From positions 1 through 50,790 of the forward strand of contig JANMDR010000132.1 of NCBI GenBank assembly GCA_031376425.1: a stretch of 50,790 bases of DNA, given 5' to 3'. Positions 42,988-50,790 of this stretch are shown here, piece after piece. The notes beneath the pieces are model-generated. The model worked only from the letters and a program-made list of their open reading frames with translations. It was not told where the DNA came from and did no database searches. This stretch comes from JANMDR01 sp031376425 (GTDB lineage: Bacteria > Pseudomonadota > Gammaproteobacteria > Burkholderiales > Usitatibacteraceae). Every line of letters begins with the position of its first letter. Position 1 is the stretch's first letter. The translations under genes and the position numbers were made by a program.

Positions 42988-43440
42988 TTAAGCGTGATCG
43001 CCTAATACTGAAACGGTAATCGTCGCTTTTACGTCTGTGTGCAAAGTGAGCGTTAGCGGGAAATCGCCAATGGTTTTTAGCGGACCATTTGGTAACATCA
43101 CTTCGGCTTTTTTCACATCGAAGCCTTGCGCGTTTAGCGCTTCGGCGATGTCGTTATTCGTAACAGAACCGAACAAACGGCCATCTACACCGGCTTTTTG
43201 CGTCACTTGAACCATATAGCCTTCGAGCTTTGCAGCGCGCGCAGTGGCTGCGGCTAAGATTTCGAATGCTTTCTTTTCAAATTCTGCACGACGGGCTTCA
43301 AACTCAGCTTTGTTAGCCGTGTTTGCACGCTTTGCCTTGCCTTGCGGGATTAGAAAATTACGGGCATAACCGTTTTTAACGGTTACAACGTCGCCCAAGG
43401 CACCGAGGTTTACTACTTTTTCCATCAAAATAATTTGCAT
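42988..43440 (-). CDS. rplI: 50S ribosomal protein L9
   Basis: A structural protein that binds 23S rRNA near the L1 stalk. The 150 residues begin MQIILMEKVVNLGALGDVVTVKNGYARNFL, the L9 signature, followed by the long connecting helix (about 45-75) and the C-terminal domain with DGRLFGSVT. A ribosome-binding site TAGGAG precedes the ATG. It is the last gene of the operon. Confidence 0.98.
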   Translation of the reverse strand: MQIILMEKVVNLGALGDVVTVKNGYARNFLIPQGKAKRANTANKAEFEARRAEFEKKAFEILAAATARAAKLEGYMVQVTQKAGVDGRLFGSVTNNDIAEALNAQGFDVKKAEVMLPNGPLKTIGDFPLTLTLHTDVKATITVSVLGDHA

Positions 43441-43461
43441 AGTGTTCTCCTAGCCGATCGC

Positions 43462-43752
43462 TTAGTGCAAGTCTGTGTAGTGGAGCAACGCTAAGAAACG
43501 CGCGCGCTTGATAGCAACACCCAACTGACGCTGGTATTTTGCTTTGGTGCCAGTGATACGGGCAGGAATAATTTTGCCGTTTTCATTGACGAAGTCTTTT
43601 AGGATGCCGATATCTTTGTAATCGACTTCTTTGATGCCTTCAGCGGTGAAACGACAGAATTTTTTACGGCGGAATAAACCGCGATTTGGATTGCGTTGGT
43701 CTTTTTTGTTCTTATCGAACTTGCCACCACGGCGAGGTGCGGGACGAGGCAT
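43462..43752 (-). CDS. rpsR: 30S ribosomal protein S18
   Basis: Binds S6 and 16S rRNA in the platform of the small subunit. The 96 residues contain FRRKKFCRFTAEGIKEVDYKD, LKDFVNENGKIIPARITGTKAKYQRQL and AIKRARFLALLHYTD, all typical. It has an N-terminal basic extension (MPRPAPRRGGKFDKNKKDQR) that is longer than in E. coli. A ribosome-binding site AGGAA is clear. Confidence 0.98.
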   Translation of the reverse strand: MPRPAPRRGGKFDKNKKDQRNPNRGLFRRKKFCRFTAEGIKEVDYKDIGILKDFVNENGKIIPARITGTKAKYQRQLGVAIKRARFLALLHYTDLH

Positions 43753-43762
43753 GATTGAGTTC

Positions 43763-44068
43763 CTAACTAAATTTAATTTGTGTGGCGTGAAGGATATTCA
43801 CGCTGCTTTTTTGATGCTTTCGGTTCAAGAAGCCTTTTACAGTGACCTGCGCACCCGGTTGAATTTCAACCATTTGTTGCGCTAATTCATCTAATGCAAT
43901 AATTTCAATTTCCACATTTACCGGTATTTGTACCGTTGCATTGTTTAGCTGAATCCCCTGCTTTGATTCATGACTCACGCTAAACTTAATACTGGGTATT
44001 CCTGCTGGTGTGTGGCGCAAAACATCGCACTGGACTACGGTTCCTGCAAAAACAATCTCGTTACGCAA
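43763..44068 (-). CDS. priB: Primosomal replication protein PriB
   Basis: A 101-residue OB-fold single-stranded DNA-binding protein of the replication restart primosome, which works with PriA. Stretches NEIVFAGTVVQCDVLRHTPAGIPSIKFSVSH and GAQVTVKGFLNRKHQKSSVNILHATQIKF match the family. The start is TTG 44066-44068, which sits at the family N-terminus; no ATG lies near. Its place between rpsF and rpsR is the usual one in betaproteobacteria and enterobacteria. Confidence 0.95.
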   Translation of the reverse strand: MRNEIVFAGTVVQCDVLRHTPAGIPSIKFSVSHESKQGIQLNNATVQIPVNVEIEIIALDELAQQMVEIQPGAQVTVKGFLNRKHQKSSVNILHATQIKFS

Positions 44069-44089
44069 AAATTTCAGTCTGCGACAAAA

Positions 44090-44458
44090 TTACTGCGCGC
44101 TTGCTGCTACTTTTACGTCTGTATCAACCGGTTTGGCACGCTCTTCACGCATCATCGCGGAAGGCGCGGTATCAGCCGCATCTTTTTGCACCGTCAAATG
44201 ACGCAACACAGCATCGTTAAACTTAAATGCATGCTCTAATTCATCCAACGTAGCTTGGTTGATTTCAATATTCATGCACACATAATGGGCTTTGAATATT
44301 TTGTTGATTGGATAAGCCATCTGGCGACGACCCCAATCTTCTAAACGGTGTACTTTGCCGTTGCCGGTCGTAACCATTGATTTGTAACGCTCGATCATTG
44401 CCGGGACTTGCTCGCTTTGATCAGGATGCACAATAAATACTATTTCATAATGGCGCAT
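44090..44458 (-). CDS. rpsF: 30S ribosomal protein S6
   Basis: A small-subunit protein that pairs with S18. From ATG 44456-44458 the protein is 122 residues and begins MRHYEIVFIVHPDQSEQVP, the normal N-terminus. The open frame extends 12 codons upstream, but AAGGAGA lies 5 to 11 bases before this ATG and decides the start. YRLEDWGRRQMAYPINKIFKAHYV-like and LEHAFKFNDAVLRHL stretches are present. The upstream leader holds hairpins that may control the operon. Confidence 0.97.
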   Translation of the reverse strand: MRHYEIVFIVHPDQSEQVPAMIERYKSMVTTGNGKVHRLEDWGRRQMAYPINKIFKAHYVCMNIEINQATLDELEHAFKFNDAVLRHLTVQKDAADTAPSAMMREERAKPVDTDVKVAASAQ

Positions 44459-44517
44459 ATTATCTCCTTGTGGATTGACCCGTTTTACCGTCAAAATAAC
44501 AATTTACGGGGTGAAAA

Positions 44518-44546
44518 GCCTTCCGCCATGCGCACGGTGGTAAGGC
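44518..44546 (-). ncRNA. Structured leader of the rpsF operon, candidate autoregulatory hairpin or attenuator
   Basis: In the minus-strand RNA, GCCUU pairs with AAGGC, then CC with GG across a bulged A, then CCG with UGG, giving about 10 pairs around a small loop. UUUU follows directly and the rpsF ATG is 60 bases downstream. The S6:S18 complex is known in other bacteria to bind a leader with a CCG motif in rpsF mRNA; a CCG is present here, but I could not confirm that it lies in the required context. A plain attenuator is the alternative. Confidence 0.4.
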
Positions 44547-44551
44547 AAGGT

Positions 44552-44573
44552 AGCCAAACATTACTATTTGGCT
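44552..44573. promoter_or_regulatory. Inverted repeat in the rpsF-oxygenase intergenic region
   Basis: AGCCAAA and TTTGGCT are perfect 7-base arms with an 8-base spacer. It could be a second hairpin of the rpsF leader or an operator for the divergent genes. Confidence 0.4.
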
Positions 44574-44763
44574 GGTCTCTTAGCGGCGCTAAATTACCAA
44601 GTAAATAACAAAGCAATTCGACAGCTAAGCCTTCGATTATCGCAAATTTTAGGCAATTACGCAAGACGCAATAATTTATCGCGAGTGTGCTTTGCGCTGC
44701 ATCCGCCATCAAGCCCTAGAATGCGCTACATTAATGAAATTGCTACGCTTTTTGGACACTTAA

Positions 44764-45711
44764 ATGACTCATACTATCCCGACACTCGATTTTCGCGAAT
44801 TTAACACTAACGAAGCGGCTTTTGTACGCAAGTTTGGCGAGACTTATGAAGAATTTGGTTTTTGTGGCATTAGCCATCACGGCGTTGATGCAACATTGAT
44901 TGATGCTGCTTATGAGGCTTATAAAGCATTTTTTGCCTTGCCGGTTGAAACCAAAATGCGTTATCACCTTCCCGGAACGGGTGGACGACGCGGCTATACG
45001 GGCTTTGGTATTGAAACGGCGAAAGATTCAAAGTTCCCTGATTTAAAAGAGTTTTGGCATGTGGGGCCGGAGCTAACAGATGATCCTGGTTATGCCAAAT
45101 ATGCTGCGGTACTGCCGCCAAATTTATGGCCTAACGAAGTGCCGCGTTTGCGTGAAGATGGCTATGCCTTGTTTCATGCGCTGAATGATTTAGGGACACG
45201 GGTATTATCGGCGCTCGCCTTGTATTTAGGGCTTCCGCGTGATTATTTTAAGCATAAAACCGATTATGGCACGAGCATTTTGCGGCCAATTCATTACCCG
45301 CCGATTGCCGAGGGCAATACTTCGTCCATCCGTGCCGGCGCCCATGAAGACATCAATTTAATCACTCTGCTAGTAGGTTCAAGTGCTGAAGGTTTGCAGG
45401 TGTTGGCGCGTGATGGTGAATGGGTGCCAATTACTTCAACTGGGGACGCGATTGTCGTTAATATAGGCGATATGCTGCAGCGCTTTACCAACAAAAAACT
45501 GCCTTCTACTACCCATCGGGTGGTCAATCCCGAAGGCGAAAAACGCCGTCAACCACGCTATTCCATTCCATTTTTCTTGCATCCTAATGCGGATTGTTTG
45601 ATTGATACCCTACCTTCTTGCATTGATGCGGAGCATCCTAATCTATATCCGGAACCTATCACCGCACATGATTATTTGCAGCAGCGGCTACGCGAAATCA
45701 AACTACTTTAA
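44764..45711 (+). CDS. Isopenicillin N synthase-like 2-oxoglutarate/Fe(II) oxygenase
   Basis: A 315-residue cytoplasmic non-haem iron oxygenase. The N-terminal half shows the IPNS-family stretches IPTLDFREF, GFCGISHHGVD and AFFALPVETKMRYHLPG. The iron ligands H194 and D196 (AHEDINLITLL) and H251 (STTHRVVNP), with R265 and S267 (RYSIPFF) for 2-oxoglutarate, are intact. The protein probably hydroxylates or otherwise oxidises a small molecule; the substrate is unknown. A DsbA-like gene follows after 12 bases and is likely in the same transcript. No ring-closing partner genes for a beta-lactam are present. Confidence 0.88.
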   Translation: MTHTIPTLDFREFNTNEAAFVRKFGETYEEFGFCGISHHGVDATLIDAAYEAYKAFFALPVETKMRYHLPGTGGRRGYTGFGIETAKDSKFPDLKEFWHVGPELTDDPGYAKYAAVLPPNLWPNEVPRLREDGYALFHALNDLGTRVLSALALYLGLPRDYFKHKTDYGTSILRPIHYPPIAEGNTSSIRAGAHEDINLITLLVGSSAEGLQVLARDGEWVPITSTGDAIVVNIGDMLQRFTNKKLPSTTHRVVNPEGEKRRQPRYSIPFFLHPNADCLIDTLPSCIDAEHPNLYPEPITAHDYLQQRLREIKLL

Positions 45712-45723
45712 ATAGGCAAATTC

Positions 45724-46371
45724 GTGCTCAAATTCGTCTATATTGCCGACCCCATGTGTTCGTGGTGCTATGGTTTTGCACCAGAGCTAAAGGCACTGCT
45801 CAGCCACTATCCTGATGCCGCGCTCGATGTGATTGTGGGTGGCTTGCGTGCCTATAATCAAACACCTTCCACCGCAGAGTCGCGGGAGCAAACCAAAGGC
45901 TATTGGCAGCAAGTGGCGGCCGCTACCGCTGAACACAGCTTAAAGTTTAATTCTGCGGCACTCGACATACCGGGATTTATTTACAACACCGAGCCTGCCT
46001 GCCGCGCCGTCGTCGCAATTCGCCAAAGTAACCAGCCCGAGATTGCTAAGCGCGCGCTAGAAATGTTCCATGCCTTGCAAATCGCGTTTTACGCCGAGGG
46101 ACGCGACATCACACAAAGTGCCGCTATTGCCGAAGTCGTTGCAAATATGGGCATTGAAAGCGGTGCGTTTCTACAGGCATGGCAATCAGAGCAGTTATTT
46201 CAAATGACGCGCAATGATTTTTTAGCCGTACAAGAGCTACAGATAAATGGCTTCCCTTTTTTAGCCATAGACGTTGACGGTAAACTCATTGCAATTGCGC
46301 GCGGCTACGAGAAAGCGGCGATACTCATCGAGCGCGTAAAATATGTAAGTATGGCAAAAACCAACAGCTAA
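45724..46371 (+). CDS. DsbA/FrnE-like thioredoxin-fold protein
   Basis: A 215-residue protein with the DsbA-type thioredoxin fold and helical insertion. The redox motif C17-S-W-C20 lies in IADPMCSWCYGFAPEL. The cis-Pro region INGFPFLAIDVDGK is near 175-190. No signal peptide is seen, so it probably acts in the cytoplasm like other FrnE-type oxidoreductases. The start is GTG 45724, 12 bases after the oxygenase stop. The helical part (about 60-165) resembles 2-hydroxychromene isomerase/FrnE relatives. The substrate is unknown. Confidence 0.82.
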   Translation: MLKFVYIADPMCSWCYGFAPELKALLSHYPDAALDVIVGGLRAYNQTPSTAESREQTKGYWQQVAAATAEHSLKFNSAALDIPGFIYNTEPACRAVVAIRQSNQPEIAKRALEMFHALQIAFYAEGRDITQSAAIAEVVANMGIESGAFLQAWQSEQLFQMTRNDFLAVQELQINGFPFLAIDVDGKLIAIARGYEKAAILIERVKYVSMAKTNS

Positions 46372-46441
46372 ACAGGTAGCTAACTTGAAATTCAAGCTTT
46401 TCTGCCCAATCTACAAATTTACCCTGATTTGATTTACTGTG

Positions 46442-46481
46442 TTTTTATCCTTTTTTAGCCCTTTTTTAGCCCTTTTTTAGC
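46442..46481 (+). repeat. Three 11-base tandem repeats with phased T-tracts upstream of sodB
   Basis: CCTTTTTTAGC is repeated three times exactly (46449-46481), preceded by a T5 run at 46442-46446. The T6 runs recur every 11 bases, close to one helical turn, which predicts a static bend. The array ends 26 bases before the sodB ATG. It is within or next to the promoter, so it may modulate expression; copy number could vary by slippage. Confidence 0.6.
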
Positions 46482-46507
46482 CTTTTAACTGACATCGAGA
46501 GAACATC

Positions 46508-47086
46508 ATGGAACACACCCTTCCCGCACTTCCCTATGCTAAAGATGCGTTAGCGCCCCATATTTCTGCTGAAACGCTGGATTTTCATTACGGGAAGCAT
46601 CATCAAACTTATGTGACCAACTTGAATAACCTCATCAAAGGTGGCGAGTTTGAAAACGCAACATTGGAAGAAATCGTCAAAAAATCGGCTGGTGGTATTT
46701 TTAACAATGCCGCGCAAATTTGGAACCACACCTTTTACTGGAACAGTTTAGCGCCCGCAACCGGTGCCAAGCCTACCAGCGCATTGGCCGCCGCAATTGA
46801 TGCCAAATACGGCAGTTTTGATGCGTTTAAAGAGGCATTTAACAAGAGCGCCCTCGGCAACTTTGGCTCGGGCTGGACATGGCTAGTGAAAAAAGCCGAT
46901 GGCACTGTGGATATCGTCAACACCACGAACGCTGCCACCCCGCTAACCACCACGGATACGCCGTTGCTAACCTGTGACGTGTGGGAGCATGCTTATTACA
47001 TCGACTATCGTAACAGTCGCGCCAATTACCTAGGCGGTTGGTGGGCTTTGGCTAACTGGGAGTTTGCGGCTAAGAATTTCGCGTAA
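46508..47086 (+). CDS. sodB: Superoxide dismutase (iron type)
   Basis: Converts superoxide to oxygen and peroxide in the cytoplasm. The 192 residues include metal ligands H27 (HYGKHHQTY), H74 (IWNHTFYW), D157 and H161 (DVWEHAYYIDYRN). The AAQIWNHTF stretch with Q70 is typical of the iron type rather than the manganese type. The N-terminus MEHTLPALPYAKDALAPHIS is standard and ATG 46508 follows GAGAG. The hairpin terminator is 33 bases after the stop. Confidence 0.96.
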   Translation: MEHTLPALPYAKDALAPHISAETLDFHYGKHHQTYVTNLNNLIKGGEFENATLEEIVKKSAGGIFNNAAQIWNHTFYWNSLAPATGAKPTSALAAAIDAKYGSFDAFKEAFNKSALGNFGSGWTWLVKKADGTVDIVNTTNAATPLTTTDTPLLTCDVWEHAYYIDYRNSRANYLGGWWALANWEFAAKNFA

Positions 47087-47118
47087 ATAGTACCAGTACG
47101 TATTAAGGTTTAAAACTT

Positions 47119-47154
47119 AAAACGGCTGCCAATATTGGTAGCCGTTTTCTTTTT
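47119..47154 (+). terminator. Rho-independent terminator of sodB
   Basis: AAAACGGCT (47119-47127) pairs with AGCCGTTTT (47140-47148), with an inner CCAATATTGG palindrome, followed by TTTTT. The stem touches the end of the convergent CHASE2 kinase gene, and it may serve both strands. Confidence 0.9.
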
Positions 47155-49699
47155 ACGATGCCTGCACCGCAGGCACGCTCACCACAAAGGTAGTGCCGTG
47201 CTCGCCGCTGGCCGAAGTAGGGCTAAATACATGACTTTCCACACGCATTTCGCCGCGATGCGAAACCACGACTGTCTTCACGAAAACTAAGCCAAGCCCT
47301 ATTCCTTCTGCAGCGGGTTGATCATCATGTTTTAACCGCGAGAAGCGATTGAATAATTTAGGTAAATCTTCCTCGGCAATGCCGTAGCCTTGATCGGCAA
47401 CTTGAATTTCCCAATTATCACCAACACGACTGATCGCGCATGTGATTGTTGTATCAGGTGGGCTATATTTTACGGCGTTAGAGAGAAGGTTGAGGAGTGC
47501 ACGCGAAAACAGATCGCGGTCACCCTGCATAAACGCGGCGTCGTCAAAGGTATTTTCACTCACTACAATATCAATATTCTTTGCCGATGATAATGTCCAC
47601 GCTTCTTCTACAGCGTCCTGTAACAGCTCATTAAGCTCAAGCAGGATAAAATCTTTCGGCGTTGAGCGCTCGGCCTTAGCCAATCGTAAAAAATCGTCAG
47701 CCAATACTAAGGTACGGGTAGCATAGCGATGAATCCGACTGGTGAGTTTTGCCACGGGCATGTCTTCTGGAGCCTCGCTGTAAAGCTCAAGCAGCGTCAA
47801 AATAGAAGCTTGCGGTGAGCGCATATCGTGTGACAAAAAGCGCAAGGTTTCGTCACGGCGGCGTTCAGATTGCCGTAGCGCAAAAATATCCACTAGCACC
47901 AAAATAGTGCCGTTTAGGTTGCCTTTGGCGTCGTACAGAGGTCCTGCTTGCGCCAAAAACTCTTTTTGATCGCCCCACTTTGCCTCAACTGAGGCGGCGG
48001 CGCCAGATGTTGCGACCACATCAAAAAGTTGCGACCACGACTTTAAATCTTCGCGGGTAATGGGACTTAAAGTAGCAAAAATATCTGCTCCCACAATAGT
48101 TGCTCGGGCAGGTGTGACACTATCCCTTTCCACTACGGCATCGCTGCCGACAGAAACCGTTGCTACCAACTGCATGGCCACACTATTTGCCAACATGATG
48201 GTGCCATTACGATCGCAAACCAGAGTTGCCTCCGGCAGCGCATCAAGACTATCGCTTACAAACCTACGTAAATTGCGCAGCCGCTCCGTGGCTTCGCGTA
48301 CTTCGTCTATGCTGCGCTGTACCATGTCCGACCCAAAGTCTAGGTTCAGCAGCCGGGAAAACCGTTTAACCGATCCACCTGCCCCTGCAAGCCCAGGCTG
48401 CGATGCAATATGTGATGTCAAGGCAAGCGTCGGTACGTCGCCCGGCACGGTGCCCGGTTCTGCACGTAGGCGACCTAGTTCTTCGAGTAAATAGCGTTGG
48501 GTGGCTTCTAGTCTGCGCCAGCTCCATAGGGGGTAGGCAAAAGCAGCGGCAATTAACGTTACAGCAGGTGATACCCAAATTTGCCCTGCTTTAAATAGTA
48601 ATAAGCAGGCTAAAAACGTCACTAACATCATCACAAAGGTGAATGCAATACTGACCCGAGGGGATAGCCACAGATACGAAAACAACAAAATCAAGATAAC
48701 CGCGCAGGCTACTGCACCAGCTACCCACTGCGGCGCACGACGCAAATCGCGCCCTTCCAGCAAGCTTTGAATCACATTGGCGTGAATTTCGGCTCCCATC
48801 ATGCCGTAGGATTGACCAGAAACCGGCGTAGGGTAGGCATCACCAAGATTTGGCGTGCCTGAACCGACAATAATTATTTTATCTTTCAGCGCCGCGAGGT
48901 CCTTCTTCATCAATACATCAAGATAGGACACCGTTTTAAAGTGGCCTGGCGGACCAGCAAATGGAATTTGATACCAATTATCCAAACGCCAAACGCCCAA
49001 TTCGAGCGAGGTTTGGCGTGGCGCTAACGTTGTGGGGTTAGCGATACCAGGCAAGGACGATAGTGTTGTAAAGTCGTTCGGTTGCGCAACTTGTAATGCG
49101 GCTAGTCCAAGCTGAGAGTGCTTTGGGTTTGGGCTGCCAGCACGTAAATAGACGCTGCGTACAATACCATCTGGGTCCACCTCTGAGGTAATATGCCCTA
49201 GCCCTGCTGCCACTTCAGTAAAACTAGCAAAGGGGCCTTGCTCTACCCGTCCGACAATACCCGCAGAAGAATTAACCACTGGCAAAATCACGCGGCCATT
49301 GGCTTTGATTGCCGCTACCAATGCGGCATCCCCGCTGGCGCTCTCGGCGTCACTGTCTGACAAAGCAATATCAAGCGCTACCGCCTTAGCGCCTGCTTGG
49401 GTCAGATTATTGATCAGTGTGGCATGTACTGCGCGTGGCCAAGGCCACTTTTTACCAATACTTTTTAAGCTCTCGTCATCAATAGCAACAATGACAATAC
49501 GATCATCGGCTGGGCGTTGTAATGTTGTGATGGCGGCATCGTAGAGCGTTTGATCGATGCGCCATAACCAGCCGCCACGCGCCGCGAACAGCGCAAAAAT
49601 GCATAAACTAAGGAGTATGGTTAACCATTCGAGTAAAACCGATGTCTTAACCCCTCTTGCCTGTTGCGATACGTGGGCTGTATGTGCAATGGTAGCCAC
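47153..49699 (-). CDS. CHASE2-domain sensor histidine kinase
   Basis: An 848-residue membrane sensor. A first membrane helix (about 22-40) is followed by a periplasmic CHASE2 domain (about 45-320) with VIVAIDDESLKSIGKWPWPR-like and MMGAEIHANVIQSLL stretches. Three close membrane helices lie at about 325-345, 350-370 and 375-393. A PAS-like domain (about 480-600) leads to the HisKA box FLSHDMRSPQ, with H624, then the HATPase domain with LLNLLSNAVKYSP, DQGYGI and GIGLGL. No receiver domain is attached. The start is GTG 49697-49699. The FecR-type gene ends 22 bases upstream and is probably in the same operon. Confidence 0.9.
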   Translation of the reverse strand: MATIAHTAHVSQQARGVKTSVLLEWLTILLSLCIFALFAARGGWLWRIDQTLYDAAITTLQRPADDRIVIVAIDDESLKSIGKKWPWPRAVHATLINNLTQAGAKAVALDIALSDSDAESASGDAALVAAIKANGRVILPVVNSSAGIVGRVEQGPFASFTEVAAGLGHITSEVDPDGIVRSVYLRAGSPNPKHSQLGLAALQVAQPNDFTTLSSLPGIANPTTLAPRQTSLELGVWRLDNWYQIPFAGPPGHFKTVSYLDVLMKKDLAALKDKIIIVGSGTPNLGDAYPTPVSGQSYGMMGAEIHANVIQSLLEGRDLRRAPQWVAGAVACAVILILLFSYLWLSPRVSIAFTFVMMLVTFLACLLLFKAGQIWVSPAVTLIAAAFAYPLWSWRRLEATQRYLLEELGRLRAEPGTVPGDVPTLALTSHIASQPGLAGAGGSVKRFSRLLNLDFGSDMVQRSIDEVREATERLRNLRRFVSDSLDALPEATLVCDRNGTIMLANSVAMQLVATVSVGSDAVVERDSVTPARATIVGADIFATLSPITREDLKSWSQLFDVVATSGAAASVEAKWGDQKEFLAQAGPLYDAKGNLNGTILVLVDIFALRQSERRRDETLRFLSHDMRSPQASILTLLELYSEAPEDMPVAKLTSRIHRYATRTLVLADDFLRLAKAERSTPKDFILLELNELLQDAVEEAWTLSSAKNIDIVVSENTFDDAAFMQGDRDLFSRALLNLLSNAVKYSPPDTTITCAISRVGDNWEIQVADQGYGIAEEDLPKLFNRFSRLKHDDQPAAEGIGLGLVFVKTVVVSHRGEMRVESHVFSPTSASGEHGTTFVVSVPAVQAS

Positions 49700-49721
49700 C
49701 GCTAATACTTAATACTTGCCA

Positions 49722-50790
49722 CTACAAAGGATAAACATCAACCGCTTCGGTATCGCTCCACGGTGTATCAAGTTCGGCACCCGATGCATCTAAGCGCAAA
49801 ATTTTGACACGCACAAAATAAGTGTTCGCACGTAAGCCGTCCATCAGCAGTTCATTTGCATTCAAGCGCCGTGATTCAACCAGCTTGCTAAATCGATCGT
49901 CTAAGGCAATTTGCGCAATATATAAGGCACCAGCGGGGCCAGGAGACCAGGTAACCTTCGTGGATTTTGCATCAAGTGTGCCACTAGCAACGCCTACTTT
50001 GCTAGTACCTTGAGATCCCACCGTACGTTGCGGTACTACCGTTAACTTGAGCATCTCTTGCTCAATCGCAAATTGCGCAGCTTCGCCAAATGGGCCTGCA
50101 CGGCCGTTTTTACCCACGCTTGCTACCCGCCAGAAATAACGACCTGCTGGCAATGCAGTCTGCGGCGAGAATTGAGGCTGACCATCGACCTTCGCATCGG
50201 CCAGTAAAGTTTTAAATGCATCCGTTGGGGAAATTTGTACGCGATAAGCGATTGCATCAGCACTAGCTTGCCACTCTAATTTAGCTGCGGTCATCGGCTT
50301 ACTCAATACCGATAACTGTGGCGGAAATGGCCGCGCCCGCACACTAAATTTCAGCGATGCATCATTGCCCTGCAGTTGCTGGGCATCAACACCACGAATA
50401 CGTATGTATAAATCGCCATCTGGCAAGTTATTAAAGGTGAGTTGCGGTGTTGCCGATTCTGTCACCGCAATTAAGTCACGAAATTGCGAATCAAGGGCTA
50501 CCTGTGCGCTATAGGCGCTTGCCTGTGAAATCGGTTTTATCGAAAACACAACGTTTGGGGATTCAAACAAGCTGGGAATTCCTGCCAGTAGCGGCGCTGG
50601 CAACAAGACGATGGGCGCAGAGGGTGGCTTTCCGGCGGCAATAACACTGCCAAAGCCAGCATCAAGACCTAGCTCTTGGTTTGCAGCACTTGATCCGGCC
50701 ACCCCCACGCGCCCTTCAATAACTTCAGTTTGCGCGCGCGCGCCCGTGGCATCAGCCGCTACGCGAAATGCGGTGCCGCGCACCCCCATG
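49722..50790 (-). CDS. FecR-type exported protein with Fn3-like repeats (runs off the right edge)
   Basis: The gene's beginning lies outside the window; 355 codons are visible. The first visible residues GVRGTAFRVAADATG are the end of a FecR domain. After it come three beta-sandwich repeats, at about 75-165, 170-255 and 265-355, each with a YxxQVAxDxxF pattern and a YFxRVxxV strand, resembling fibronectin type III folds. The protein is probably periplasmic or envelope-bound and may feed a signal to the CHASE2 kinase downstream. FecR-type proteins of this kind often carry a LysM domain in the missing part, but that cannot be seen here. Confidence 0.82.
   Translation of the reverse strand, partial: MGVRGTAFRVAADATGARAQTEVIEGRVGVAGSSAANQELGLDAGFGSVIAAGKPPSAPIVLLPAPLLAGIPSLFESPNVVFSIKPISQASAYSAQVALDSQFRDLIAVTESATPQLTFNNLPDGDLYIRIRGVDAQQLQGNDASLKFSVRARPFPPQLSVLSKPMTAAKLEWQASADAIAYRVQISPTDAFKTLLADAKVDGQPQFSPQTALPAGRYFWRVASVGKNGRAGPFGEAAQFAIEQEMLKLTVVPQRTVGSQGTSKVGVASGTLDAKSTKVTWSPGPAGALYIAQIALDDRFSKLVESRRLNANELLMDGLRANTYFVRVKILRLDASGAELDTPWSDTEAVDVYPL

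Larger units (their letters stand above)
44459..44763. other. Divergent region between rpsF and the oxygenase gene with several inverted repeats
   Basis: This 305-base gap must hold the promoters of both neighbours. It contains a hairpin at 44518-44546, an inverted repeat at 44552-44573 (AGCCAAA/TTTGGCT) and a 13-base palindrome TTAGCGGCGCTAA at 44580-44592. An open frame on the minus strand (44491-44712) lacks homology and is not called. Promoter hexamers are not convincing. Confidence 0.45.

Noticed and set aside
44491..44712. Minus-strand frame of 73 codons upstream of rpsF
   Set aside because: It covers the hairpin-rich rpsF leader and has no recognisable product or ribosome-binding site.
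44764..45711. Isopenicillin N synthase taking part in beta-lactam synthesis
   Set aside because: Only the fold and iron site are shared; no other antibiotic biosynthesis gene is in the neighbourhood.
46449..46481. Tandem repeats as a CRISPR array
   Set aside because: The units are 11 bases with no spacers, and no cas genes are present.

Overview
The window looks like the chromosome of a betaproteobacterium, probably of a Burkholderiales-type lineage with moderate GC. The basis is an rpsF-priB-rpsR-rplI operon that includes PriB, a ureDABCEFG urease operon, a rarA-serS pair, and a CHASE2 kinase beside a FecR-type protein. No tRNA, rRNA, insertion sequence, phage gene or CRISPR array was seen. 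Species cannot be assigned by reading alone.

Layout. 1-5458 (minus): the start of serS, rarA, and a large hybrid sensor kinase with Cache, HAMP, kinase, two receiver and Hpt parts. 5668-11833 (minus): a compact urease operon, ureD-A-B-C-E-F-G, ending in a translationally coupled metallo-beta-lactamase-fold hydrolase. 12016-13909 (plus): a 3-hydroxyacyl-CoA-dehydrogenase-type SDR and a BtrH-like protein. 13917-16424: a long-form isocitrate dehydrogenase and a divergent LysR regulator. 16530-16907: a small secreted DUF4189 protein.

17265-25543 (minus) is the most unusual part. It holds two tandem modules, each an ECF-type sigma factor followed by a transmembrane Ser/Thr kinase with a TPR-rich C-terminal half. 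Between them lies a sigma gene cut off before its region-4 domain. A fourth, orphan sigma paralogue sits at 41244-41840. In all four the acidic region-2.2 motif of ordinary ECF sigma factors is replaced by S-P-(S/T)-E. This suggests sigma factors switched on by phosphorylation from the neighbouring kinases.

25891-30160 (plus) is a fatty-acid activation and oxidation cluster: an APH-like phosphotransferase, an acyl-CoA dehydrogenase and FadD. 30610-37199 (plus) encodes two very large exported proteins, a double NHL propeller and an unrecognised protein of about 1,096 residues, separated by palindromic repeats. 37519-42838 holds a LysR regulator divergent from a TonB-dependent receptor, a DUF1428 protein, the orphan sigma factor and a DUF4337 membrane protein. 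42988-44458 (minus) is the ribosomal operon with a structured leader. 44764-47086 (plus) holds a 2OG-Fe(II) oxygenase, a DsbA/FrnE-like protein and iron superoxide dismutase. 47153-50789 (minus) is the CHASE2 sensor kinase and a FecR-type protein that runs off the window.
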